From the NCBI GenBank assembly GCA_918797485.1, contig CAKKNE010000001.1, positions 1,612,001 through 1,676,000 on the forward strand: a stretch of DNA of 64,000 nucleotides, read 5' to 3'. The stretch is from Pelagomonas calceolata. Its lineage: Eukaryota; Sar; Pelagophyceae; Pelagomonadales; Pelagomonadaceae. Below, one piece after another: positions 46,350-55,103 of the stretch. The notes beneath the pieces were generated by a model. That model was not told the DNA's origin and did no database searches. It worked only from the letters and a program-made list of their open reading frames with translations. The translations under genes and the position numbers were made by a program. Numbering within the stretch: the first letter of the stretch is position 1; each line of letters opens with the position of its first letter.

Positions 46350-47159
46350 ATGCCGCCCAAGAAAAGAAAAGCCGAAGCCGAACCGAAAACGGAAGAACCT
46401 TTAATAGACCTGCCGCAAGCCCCCCAGGCGACGGAGGACACGCCGGCCGACCGCGAGATCCCCGGCCTCGATCCGAAGGACCCTTTTTACGTCGAGAAGA
46501 GCCGGTTACTGACGAAGGACACGGTCTTTCTCGGAAGATCGTGTAAGCAGGCTCTGCTCGAGTTCCAGAAGTTCGCGAATGCCGCTTGTCTGCGAAATAA
46601 AAATGCCGATGATGCTCCAGATGAGCAGGAGGTCGAAAGATTGCGTAGTAAAGCTCTCAGGGAATTACGACTCTTCAGTGTGGAGATCAAGAAGCAAAAA
46701 CTGCAGGCCCGGGCTTGTGAAAGAGAAATTGCCGATTGCGAACGCATGGAGGCAGAAACAACAAAGGAGATCGCCGCGGCGGAAGAGCGCATCCAGAAGC
46801 TGCGGGAGCGGCTGAAGGAGGAGCGGGCCGTGCGGGCTCGGAAGGAAGAATACGAGGCCCTCGCGAAGTTGATCAATCAACTACCTTCCAAAAAAGAAAG
46901 TAGGGCGGCGATTGATCGGTTGGAGGCCGACTGTGCCGCTCTCGAAGCGAAGAAGGCCAAGTTGGATGCGATGTATAACGAGAAGTCGGCGCGCGTCGCG
47001 GGCGTCCTGCAGCTGCTGGACGACCTCGAACGAAGCGAGCTGGAGGAGGAGCTCGAGAAGCAGATCGAGGAGGCGCGCGAGCCGAAGGTGGAGGTCGTCG
47101 CCGAGGCCGAAGAGGAGGACGCGATGGACGAGGACGACGACGGGGAGATCAAGGAGTAA
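46350..47159 (+). CDS. THOC7: THO complex subunit 7
   Basis: 269 residues. SRLLTKDTVFLGRSCKQALLEFQKF, then a coiled coil, then EEYEALAKLINQLPSKKESRAAIDRLEADCAALE match the THOC7/Mft1 pattern, where (R/E)EYxxLAxxINxxPxR is diagnostic. Acidic C-terminus. THO couples transcription to mRNA export with UAP56. Single exon. Basic MPPKKRK start could act as a nuclear signal. Confidence 0.85.
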   Translation: MPPKKRKAEAEPKTEEPLIDLPQAPQATEDTPADREIPGLDPKDPFYVEKSRLLTKDTVFLGRSCKQALLEFQKFANAACLRNKNADDAPDEQEVERLRSKALRELRLFSVEIKKQKLQARACEREIADCERMEAETTKEIAAAEERIQKLRERLKEERAVRARKEEYEALAKLINQLPSKKESRAAIDRLEADCAALEAKKAKLDAMYNEKSARVAGVLQLLDDLERSELEEELEKQIEEAREPKVEVVAEAEEEDAMDEDDDGEIKE

Positions 47160-47551
47160 GTTCCAGTTAGTTAGGTGTCGCGGCGGCGGCGTCGGGGGCA
47201 CGCTTCTTCGCATGCGTGCGAACAGCTGCGGCCCGGGCGGCTTCGCATGCGTGCGAACAGCTGCGTTTCCTCCGCGGCGTAGCCTCGGAGTAGGGGGGCA
47301 GCTCGCGAGACCGCCACGTCTGCGAGGGGTAAGCGTACGCGTCCACGGATCTACAGGGGCCTGCTTCCAGCCTTGCGCGGCGTTAAAAAAAAACTCTTCC
47401 CGTTGATCTAGGCCCTTGCGAAGGCAAAGCGCGCACACACTCCAGGACGACGCGAGGCGGCAGGAAACGAGCTCACGCGGCCGCCACAGCCTCCTTCTGC
47501 TTGCGCGCCGAGTTTCGTGGATAACCGGAGCCGGCAGCTCACAGCGCCACC
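47160..47551. other. intergenic with a 25-bp direct repeat
   Basis: The repeat beginning CTTCGCATGCGTGCGAACAG occurs at 47206-47230 and 47241-47265. Each copy contains the self-complementary TTCGCA..TGCGAA. No gene recognised. Confidence 0.5.
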
Positions 47552-49579
47552 ATGCGCCCTGCTGAACTGCGGTCTCCGAGCGCGCAAGGCGCCGCGCGGC
47601 GCAAGGGCACCTCCTCGCTGTGGCTGAAGCGCAACTGGGTCCTCCTCGCGCTCTTCGCCCTGGCCCTCGCCTCCGCCGGCCTCAGCATCAGACTATTTAT
47701 CGTGCCGTGCGACGAGAAGACCAGCTACGAGACGACGAATATAACTACCGTCGTCAACTTGACGACCTACGAGAACCGCACCGTGCTCGAGAATGTCACC
47801 GTCACGGAAACGGTCTTCCAACTCGAAAATATCACCACGAGCGAAAACGTAACAAGGGAAATTTCATATAATGTTACGACCGAAGTAACGACGACGCACA
47901 ACATTACGACCCAGCAGCCCGTGGACGTGGTCATCGCCCTGGACGCGTCTCATAGTGTCTCGGATACTAGCTGGGCGGCCGAGAACCAGGCCGGTCGCGA
48001 ACTACTGAGGGGGCTCCGCGACTCTTTGACGGGTGACTTACGCGCGGGCGTGGCCGTCTGGGCGAACGACGGCGCCGTGCGGCAGACTCTTACAGAAGTA
48101 GGTGAAGCCACGGTGGACGCCATGGCCGACTTTGCTCGCTTACCGTATTGCGGCGCCGTGCCGGGACCGTACTCCCCAAAAGCCGAGCAGTACTCGCAGG
48201 CCTTCTGCCAGGGCGACCCGCCGGGCGTCCAGGACGCGGACCACGCCTACGACCTGCGCCACGATTCGACGATGGGCCTCATCGGCGTGCACACGTACTA
48301 CGCGCAAGCGCTGCTGAAATGCTTCGAGGAGCTTACCTCTGATGAAGACGCGTTCAAGTTGTGTGTCGTCGTGACTGACGGCCAGATCTCGGAAGATCGG
48401 TACGCGCAGTGCGATGCTGGAATTCGCCGCTCCACGATGACCTACACGTCAGCTATGAGCGGCGACTTCTACGACGCCGGTGCGGAGCTCTACCGAGTCG
48501 ACGGAGATCCGGTCTGTACCGATGGGTTAGCAGACAACCGCTGGATCTCGCCCGCGGCGTTTGAATTCTGCCAGAGCCGTTCGATGACGGAGTGCACCGT
48601 CGATTCGATAACACAAGCCCTCAAAGCGAACGGCATCAAGGTTCTGAATGTTCTCGTGAGCGAGACCGAAGACCAGTCCTCGTACGAGCCGCGCATGAGT
48701 GAACTATCGTCGTGCGACTCGACGATGCTAGATCCGGATTGCCCGTACCTCCAGGCCCAGGCGGACTTCGCGTCGCTGGCGCTGGCGGCGTCGAACATCG
48801 CCGAGGACGTCGCCGTGCTCGTGGAGACGGTCACGACCACAGTGGAGGAGACGACCGAAGTGACCGAGGAAGTGACCGAGGTCCAGACGTCGCAGGAGGA
48901 AGTGACGCGCGAGGTCGAGGTCGAGTCCATCGAGACGCGCACGTCCGAGGAGCTAGTTACGAAAATCGAAAAAAGCACGGAGCCGACCGAGGTGACGGAA
49001 TCCAATGTCACCCAGAAAACGATCTGCACCGGAAGCCCCATCTCCTTCACGCTGCTGGTCTTGTGTCTGCCGTTCCTGGTGTACCTCTTCCTCAAGCCGT
49101 TGTTGAATTGCCTCGAGAACTGCTGCTGCCCGCGCTCTTCGGAGGACGCGGAGCCGCTGGTCATGCACGCGAACCCCGCGTTCGGTCTGGATCTGGAGGC
49201 CTCGCAAGCGCGCGCGGCCGCGCGGGCGCCGCGGCGCCGGTCGACCATCGACAAGATGTTGATGCGGGCGCGCCACCTGCGGAAGAAGAAGAACGTCGGA
49301 GACGCCGATCCCGCGGCGGCGCCGGCGCCGCTCCGGACGGCGGCGCCCGTGACCACCGAGCAACCGACGCGCCGCCGGTCCGCCGTGGCCGCGCTCGCGC
49401 GCGACGCCGAGACGGAGTGGGCGTCGGGCGTCGCCGCCGTGTATGATGGAGACGACTGGCAGGAGTCCGTGGCCGACTTCTTCATCGGGTTGGTGTTCTG
49501 CCGGTTCTGCCGATCGAGCGCGGAGCCCGCCGAGGGAAAGAACCCGTTCGAGGAGGAGAGCAAGGAGGACATCTTCTAG
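47552..49579 (+). CDS. VWA-domain two-pass membrane protein, intronless paralogue
   Basis: 675 residues. A basic start (RRKGTSSLWLKRNW) precedes TM1 (about 27-48). A Thr/Asn-rich stalk with many N-x-T sequons (50-115) leads to a VWA domain (about 118-400) with a perfect MIDAS DASHS in VVIALDASHSVSD, plus LCVVVTDGQISEDRYAQC and several paired Cys. Then a conserved juxtamembrane TREVEVESIETRTSEELVT, TM2 (SPISFTLLVLCLPFLVYLFL), CLENCCCP, and a cytosolic tail with RRRSTIDKML and YDGDDWQESVADF. Both termini should be cytosolic. A metal-dependent adhesion or receptor role is inference. The paralogue at 50626 shares all parts. Confidence 0.8.
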   Translation: MRPAELRSPSAQGAARRKGTSSLWLKRNWVLLALFALALASAGLSIRLFIVPCDEKTSYETTNITTVVNLTTYENRTVLENVTVTETVFQLENITTSENVTREISYNVTTEVTTTHNITTQQPVDVVIALDASHSVSDTSWAAENQAGRELLRGLRDSLTGDLRAGVAVWANDGAVRQTLTEVGEATVDAMADFARLPYCGAVPGPYSPKAEQYSQAFCQGDPPGVQDADHAYDLRHDSTMGLIGVHTYYAQALLKCFEELTSDEDAFKLCVVVTDGQISEDRYAQCDAGIRRSTMTYTSAMSGDFYDAGAELYRVDGDPVCTDGLADNRWISPAAFEFCQSRSMTECTVDSITQALKANGIKVLNVLVSETEDQSSYEPRMSELSSCDSTMLDPDCPYLQAQADFASLALAASNIAEDVAVLVETVTTTVEETTEVTEEVTEVQTSQEEVTREVEVESIETRTSEELVTKIEKSTEPTEVTESNVTQKTICTGSPISFTLLVLCLPFLVYLFLKPLLNCLENCCCPRSSEDAEPLVMHANPAFGLDLEASQARAAARAPRRRSTIDKMLMRARHLRKKKNVGDADPAAAPAPLRTAAPVTTEQPTRRRSAVAALARDAETEWASGVAAVYDGDDWQESVADFFIGLVFCRFCRSSAEPAEGKNPFEEESKEDIF

Positions 49580-49693
49580 TTGGACGCCTCTCCCCGCCCC
49601 CCTCCCTGTGTAACTATCGAGATCCCAAACACAGTATTCGTTCTTTACACTTCATGCGGCGGGCAGGTGCGAGGGCGAGCGAGGGGCGTCGAT

Positions 49694-50218
49694 TCAATCC
49701 GACGCGGCGGCGTCCTCGATCTCCGCCACACGCGCGCGCTTCGGGCCGCGCCCGCAGCGGCACGGGTAATCGCGGTAGTCGCCGAACTCAATGCGCGCGA
49801 GGGCGCGATCTTGCTCGCGGTCGAAATCCCTCGCGAGCTTGCGCCGGCGCGCCTGGGCCACAGCGGCCATGTACCTCGCGTGATAGGTGCGGAGGTCGTC
49901 GAGGTAGGCGTCTTCTTCTTTGTTGCAGGTAGCCCTGGCTCTGGCTTCGGCCAGCGAGGCCGGGGACATGGAGCGGCTGCGGCTGCGGCGGCGGCGCGAC
50001 TTGCGACGGGACTTGGTCTTCTCGCGGCCGCGGCGGCGCTTGCGCGACGCGCCGTCGTCGTCGGAGGAGGAAGAGGACGAGTCGTCGGAGGAGGACGACG
50101 GGGACGGCGAGCGGCGGCGGCGCTGCAGACCACGGATCACGCCCTCCAGATCATCGACCTTGTCCCGCAGCTCTTCGACTTCCGCGCGCAGGCGGGTGAG
50201 TTCCTCGTTCGCCGCCAT
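49694..50218 (-). CDS. coiled-coil, RS/SR-rich protein with Cys-containing tail
   Basis: 174 residues from MAANEELTRLRAEVEEL. Coiled coil (1-35), then a Ser/Asp tract and an Arg/Ser/Lys-rich region (RRRRSPSPSSSSDDSS, RRRSRSRSMSP). A conserved-looking helical end follows (DAYLDDLRTYHARYMAAVAQ, RDYPCRCGRGPKRARV). RS-type composition suggests a nuclear RNA-processing protein; no RRM is present. It sits convergent to VWA1 and divergent from VWA2. Confidence 0.65.
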   Translation of the reverse strand: MAANEELTRLRAEVEELRDKVDDLEGVIRGLQRRRRSPSPSSSSDDSSSSSSDDDGASRKRRRGREKTKSRRKSRRRRSRSRSMSPASLAEARARATCNKEEDAYLDDLRTYHARYMAAVAQARRRKLARDFDREQDRALARIEFGDYRDYPCRCGRGPKRARVAEIEDAAASD

Positions 50219-50625
50219 TACGGGCGCCGGGGCTGCGTCGGTCAGCAGTTTGCGCGCGGAACAAAAGACCTGGGATGGGAGAGCACCTCGAGACGACTCG
50301 AGCGTGCGGGGTTGTACGGCGGGCAGGCCTCTCTGCGCCCCAGGGGTCGTACGCGGCGGCGGCATAGTCGTGCCCAGAGCTCTCGGCGCGCGGGCTAGTG
50401 GCATTTCCGTGAGCTCATTCACTGTGCCTTGTTTTCACTGCGACAGCCGCCCGTGTTCCGCCCGCCCGACGCGACGGGCAACGGAGGGGTGCGCACGGAG
50501 CCGCAGCGACCGGTACACGCCGGCGAGGCAGCCTTTAGCGCCGCGGCAGGTCCATAAGCGCGCACACACACAGAGGCTGTGCCTACTCCCGGCCGCAGAC
50601 AGCCCAAAATCGCCCAAAACGCACG
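50219..50625. other. bidirectional promoter region, 407 bp
   Basis: Between the RS-rich gene and VWA2. The minus-strand frame stays open upstream of 50218 to about 50422 but with low-complexity sequence. No element copy seen. Confidence 0.45.
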
Positions 50626-53017
50626 ATGTCGCTGCCAACCGGGCGCCGCAAGGGCACCTGCTCGCTGTGGCTGAAGCGCAACTGGGTCCTGCTGTCGCTT
50701 TTGGGCCTGGCGCTGGCCTCCGCCGCGCTGAGCGTTTTGCTCTACCTGGAACCATGCGACAAGAAGACGCAGTACGACACGCACAACACGTCGTCCGTCA
50801 TCAACGTCACGAGCTACGCGAATCGCACCGTTTTAGAGAACGTGCGGCTCCGGCGCAGAAATCTCAACAGTACCCGCGCGGCGGCCGCGGCGATGGCGTG
50901 CCCCGACGCGCCCCGTCGCAGGTTACGGTCTACGAGACGGTCATTGAGTTGGAAAACATCACGACGACGCAGAACGTTAGCTTCCTTGTTAATAACACGG
51001 TACGCTACAACGCCACGTACAACATGTCGTACGACGTGTCGCGAAATGTTAGCTATGACGTCGTTTACAATCAGACCTACAATATTACGTACAACACGAC
51101 CGTGAACGTGACCGAGTACGTCAACACGACCGTGAACGTGACCACGACGTACAACGTGAGCACGCACCAGCCCCTCGACGTGGTCCTCGCGCTCGACGCG
51201 TCGCGGTCAGTGACTCGGAGCAGGAACTCAACTCGAATGTGAATGAGACCACATTGTTCAACGCAGGTCCGTCTCGGACGCGGACTTTGTCGCGGAGAAC
51301 CGCGCCAGCCGCGAATTACTAAAGGGCCTCCGCGACTCGCTGACGGGCGACTTGCACGCGGGCGTCGCCGTCTGGGCGGTCGACGGCGTGTCGCGGCGGG
51401 ATTTGACATCAATTGCCAACGCGACGGAAATTGATGAAATGGAGGACGTCGCCCGGCTGCCCTACTGCGCGGCCGTCCCGCCGCCCTATTCGGAGCAGGC
51501 CGAGACCTACTCAAACTACTTCTGCGTGGGCGACCCGTCAGCGACTCGGAGCAGGAATGAATTTGAACTTGCCGGGGTCGCGTCGATGGCGTCAATTTGT
51601 CGTTCAACGCAGGCCGGCCGTCCAAGATGAGGACCACGCCTACGACCTGCGCCACGACGCCTCGCAAGTCTGGGGCCTCACCACGGGCACGTACTACGCC
51701 CAAGCTTTACTCAGGTGCCACGACGCGCTGATACCACAGAACGACGCCTTCCGGCTCTGCGTCGTCGTGACGGACGGCCAGATCGACGAAGATAGATACG
51801 CGCAATGTGTCGATGACGTACGTCAACCGACGATGACCTACACGGCGAATATGACTGGAGACTACTACGACGCGGGCACCGAGATTTATAAGGACGACTG
51901 CGGCTGGCACGCGAGCGTGCGGTGGATCGCGCCGGGGGCCTACGCCTTCTGCCAAAGCCATTCCATAGCGGAGTGCACCGTCGACGCCATTGCCGCTACT
52001 CTGAAGGCCAACGGCATTAAAGTCCTCAGCGTCCTCGTGAGCGAGAACAACGATTTAGAACCATACGTCGAGCGGATGGCCGCGCTCGCGTCGTGCGACG
52101 GCTACGAGGTGGCGAGCTGCCCCTACATCGTCGAGGAGGCGGACTTCGCTTCTTTAACAGACGCGGCCTCGACGATCGCCGGGGACGTCGCTTTGAACGT
52201 GGAGCTGCGCACTTCTGTTGTAGAGGAGACGATTTCCGTAGAAACGACTTTACCAATTGTCGTGCCGCGGCAGCGCCTCCATGAGGAGGAGGTGACCGAG
52301 ACCGTCACGCGGCAGGAAACGATTAGTGTGGTCGAGCCGGAGGTCCGCCAGGAGACGCGCCAGGAGATTAGTGTGTCCACTGTGATCGAGACGACGCAGG
52401 AGGAGATTACAAGGGAGGTCGAGGTCGAGTCCATTGAAACTAGAACATCGGAAGAACTCGTCACGCTCACCGAGGAGCACGTCCAACCCATGGAGATCAC
52501 GGAGGAGACCGTGACGCAAAAGACGATCTGCACCGGTTCGCCAATTTCGTTCTCGCTGTTGGTGCTGGCGTTGCCGTTGTTGGCCTACCTGTTCCTCAAA
52601 CCAATCCTGAACTGCCTCGAGAACTGCTGCTGCCCCTACTACGACGATGAGGAGGATTTGCTGGTCATGCACGCGAATCCGGCGTTCGGCATCGACCAGG
52701 AGGATTTGTCAAGGGCGCGGCCCATGCGCCGCCGGTCGACGATCGACAAGTTGCTGACGCGAGCTAAACACCTGCGGAAGAAGAAGCATGTGGGCGCGCC
52801 CCTCTCGCCCCTGCGCACGGCCTCACCCAAAAGTAATGAAGAGCCCCGCCGCCGGAGCGCCCCGTTATTGGCGAGAGACGCCGACACGGACTGGTCCTCG
52901 GGCGTCGCCGCGGTCTACGACGGCGACGACTGGCAGGAGTCCGTGGCCGACTTCGTCATCAACTTGGTGTGTTGCCGCTTCTGCCGCAAGGCCCCCGAGG
53001 AGTTCGAGGCCGTCTGA
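50626..53017 (+). CDS. VWA-domain two-pass membrane protein, paralogue with three introns
   Basis: Exons 50626-50841, 50922-51205, 51267-51536 and 51613-53017 give 724 residues collinear with the 47552 paralogue. Same plan: RRKGTCSLWLKRNW, TM1, Asn/Thr stalk with many sequons, VWA with VVLALDASRSVSD (MIDAS DASRS) and LCVVVTDGQIDEDRYAQC, REVEVESIETRTSEELVT, TM2, CLENCCCP and YDGDDWQESVADF. The pre-TM2 Glu/Val/Thr region is longer. All three introns (80, 61 and 76 bp) are missing from the paralogue and each restores alignment when removed. Introns 2 and 3 share GACTCGGAGCAGGAA near the donor and TTCAACGCAG at the acceptor. Confidence 0.82.
50842..50921 (+). mobile_element. introner-like intron 1 of VWA2
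   Basis: 80 bp, GTGCGG...CCGTCGCAG, containing a GGCGATGGCGT module. Placed by alignment to the intronless paralogue (LEN/VTVYETV). Absent there, so gained in this copy or lost in the other. Confidence 0.65.
51206..51266 (+). mobile_element. introner family B (intron 2 of VWA2)
   Basis: 61 bp, starts GTCAGTGACTCGGAGCAGGA and ends TTCAACGCAG. The 8 bp GTCAGTGA at the start and GTCCGTCT after the end agree at 5/8. It interrupts the MIDAS segment. Confidence 0.7.
51537..51612 (+). mobile_element. introner family B (intron 3 of VWA2)
   Basis: 76 bp, starts GTCAGCGACTCGGAGCAGGA and ends TTCAACGCAG, a sister copy of intron 2. It contains GCGTCGATGGCGTC. Confidence 0.7.
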
Positions 53018-53163
53018 GCATTTCCCCCCGCCGTGTGTAACTCCCCCCCCGTTTATCTAGTACTTAGGCGGGACGGACATATCGCCGGGTCCTGGCGCGC
53101 GCCCCACTCGCGGAGCGTCCGGTACCTGTGTGGGTGTACCGTCGACGGCGTGGTACCGGAAAA

Positions 53164-53235
53164 TGACCGATACGTGATTCGAACACGTAACCTCCAGGAC
53201 TGGAATCTGACGCGCTACCGTTGCGCCAATCGGTC
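53164..53235 (-). tRNA. trnW: tRNA-Trp (anticodon CCA)
   Basis: 72 nt folding as a cloverleaf on the minus strand: acceptor GACCGAT/ATCGGTC, D-arm GCGC-AACGGTA-GCGC, anticodon loop TTCCAGT (CCA) and T-arm ACGTG-TTCGAAT-CACGT, ending in A at the discriminator position. The anticodon stem TCAGA/CCTGG has an A-C mismatch at its loop end and a U-G pair at the other end, so it is weaker than usual. D- and T-arms with GGTAGCGC and GTTCGAAT match eukaryotic tRNA-Trp and supply A and B boxes. No intron. Confidence 0.88.
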
Positions 53236-53290
53236 GAAGTCCGAGTACGGACGCCGCCGCGGTACGCATCGAGTCATCGACGGCGTCTCT

Positions 53291-54319
53291 CTAGGCCCGC
53301 GCCATCTCCGCGGCCACGGGCCCGCCGTAGGCCGGCGGCGGGTCGTTCTTGCCGCCGGACGCGACGACCGTGCCCTGCGCCACCGGCGGCGCGTAGGTGG
53401 CCTGGACGGGCTGGGCCGTGACCGAACCACCACCTCCGAGCGTGCCCTCCTTCTTGCGCTCGTTCCACTCGTAGTTGATCTGCGCGAACATGCAGCCCGC
53501 CGTCGTGTAGAACACCAGGTCCGCGATGCACTGGATGCACTGGGCCGCATCTCTTAGTTCCGGGATGAAGCAGGCGAGGATGTTGCAGACCTGTGTGGAA
53601 ATCAACCAGTGTGTCGGGTACACCATTTCTCGGCGATGACGCGGCCGCGCTGGTTCCGTCGAGCGGTGAGGAACCGACACCGCCACGCCGTCGAGCAGGC
53701 GTCGCGTCGATGGCGTGGAGTGGAGATCGACGCGGCGATTCAGGACGAACGCGCGCCAATTTGATTTCCGCACAGTTGCGGACGCACGCGAGCAGCTGCA
53801 TGAAGTTGTTGAAGCGGATGATGCGGCGGTCGCAGGGGTCCGACGCGAGGTTGAACTTGTCCATGACGTACATGCGCGTCGCCGAGAGCGCGCAGGACCT
53901 GCGTTCATCGATATTGATGAGACGCCTCGACGCCGTCGCCGCGACGCCTCGACGCCATCGACGCGACGCCTTCACGCCATGGACGCGACATCTCGACGCC
54001 ATCAACGCGGCGCCTCGACGCCGTCGCCGCGACGCCTCCACGCCGTCGCCGCGACTCGTGGAACGGGACGCCGCGACCCATACGCGCAGCAGCAGCCCTC
54101 GCAGGCGAGGCAGCAGGGGTTGCCCTGGTCGCCGACGGAGCCCGCCTTCCAGCAGGCCTTATCATAATACCCCTGGCAGCAGAGGTACGCGTCCATGTTG
54201 CCTTCTAACACCTTGTGGCGCATGTAGCAGTTGCCGACGCAGATGCAGCCGAGCGGGCACCCCAGCAGGCAGTGGAGCGGGTCCTTGCAGGGCGCGTCCT
54301 TCATGCCGACCTTGAACAT
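53291..54319 (-). CDS. PLAC8-like Cys-rich protein
   Basis: Exons (minus) 54319-54084, 53898-53784 and 53590-53291, 216 residues with matching phases. The N-terminus has Cys motifs HCLLGCPLGCICVGNCYMRH, AYLCCQGYYDKACW, and CCLACEGCCCASCALSATRM after splicing. Then MDKFNLASDPCDRRIIRFNN, MQLLACVCNILACFIPELRD and ADLVFYTTAGCMFAQINYEW; the tail is Gly/Pro-rich. The Cys pattern and size resemble PLAC8/FCR-type membrane proteins of protists and plants (organ size, metal transport); function here is unknown. Intron 1 holds a 22-bp minisatellite, intron 2 is an introner. tRNA-Trp lies just downstream. Confidence 0.75.
53591..53783 (-). mobile_element. introner family A (intron 2 of PLAC8-like gene)
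   Basis: 193 bp. On the minus strand the left repeat is CTGTGCGGAAATCA (53775-53762) and the right TGATTTCCACACAG (53604-53591), 13/14 complementary. Flanks GTCCGCAA and GTCTGCAA agree at 7/8, the clearest 8-bp duplication in the window. The left copy provides the GT donor, and splicing leaves one duplicate. Confidence 0.82.
53921..54052. repeat. 22-bp minisatellite, six copies, inside intron
   Basis: Six tandem 22-bp units of the type GACGCCTCGACGCCRTCGMC plus GC, lying inside intron 1 of the PLAC8-like gene. The unit is the same GCC(A/G)TCGACG module seen singly in other introns. Confidence 0.8.
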
Positions 54320-54775
54320 GTTCGCGCGGCCCGCCGTGCGGTCGCCCTCGACGGGGCCTGCGTTTTGTGTCGCGCGTCGGCGCGGCGGTTTGACGCTTCT
54401 CTCGGGGGTCGCGTCTCGCGTCGCGTCGTGGACATGGTCGCGCGGCGGCGGCGCGGCGCGGTTTCACAGTTCTCTCGCGGGTCGGGTCTCGCGTCATCGT
54501 CGCGCGGGCGGTTTTGTCGATAATTCCGGCGCGCCCGGCCAGGCGGTCCGAGTCGCCGCCGCCAGGCGGCGCCGCCGAGTCGGCTCCGCCGCCGCGGCGG
54601 TCGATCGGCGGCTCCAGCTGTTTTTCACATTTTTGTCTCTACACGATCAGGCGGCGCCGTGGCGCCTTCGACGCCGGGCTGGGACCATCGTCAAAGAAGC
54701 AGAGGCACATATTATAGGCCAAGTCGTCGCACCGCTTACGCGAGGCCTCGGCTAATTCCAAGCCCAAAAAGTCTG

Positions 54776-54800
54776 GCTAGTGTGTCCATATACGCTAAGC
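54776..54800 (+). promoter_or_regulatory. recurrent upstream element, copy K (poor match)
   Basis: GCTAGTGTGTCC then ATATACGCTAAGC. Ends agree but the middle does not, and the nearest start (54319) is 457 bp away, unlike other copies. Confidence 0.25.
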
Positions 54801-54917
54801 GAAAAACGGAGGAGACTATGATGCGTCCAATATCACACAACGCACGAATAGTCGCATTGCCGCGAAACTGCCGCCGACACTAGGACCGTTTCGGACCCGC
54901 TCTAACCCGAATCTCGC

Positions 54918-54936
54918 CCAACCCTAACCCTAACCC
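54918..54936. repeat. interstitial telomere-like CCCTAA repeats
   Basis: CCCAACCCTAACCCTAACCC: about three CCCTAA units followed by CTTAC. Far too short for a telomere; consistent with a repair scar. Confidence 0.6.
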
Positions 54937-55103
54937 TTACTTCTAGTGGTATCTGGGAAATGTAATTAAGAGATTGCGCGTAAAGGGGGGATGCATGCAG
55001 GGGCTCGCGAACTTGGGGGCGAGGTATGAGGGGCGAGGCGGCGCCGGGCGTGTCCGCCGCGCCGTCGGAGGGCCGCGGTGCTGCCCAGCGCGGGCGCACG
55101 AGC

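Larger units (their letters stand above)
54320..55103. other. sparse region, 784 bp, with telomere-like repeat
   Basis: Upstream of the PLAC8-like gene and downstream of the Cys-rich secreted gene. Contains GC-rich low-complexity sequence (54400-54620), a diverged 24-bp element (54776-54800) and a short CCCTAA-type run at 54918-54936. No credible coding frame. Confidence 0.5.
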
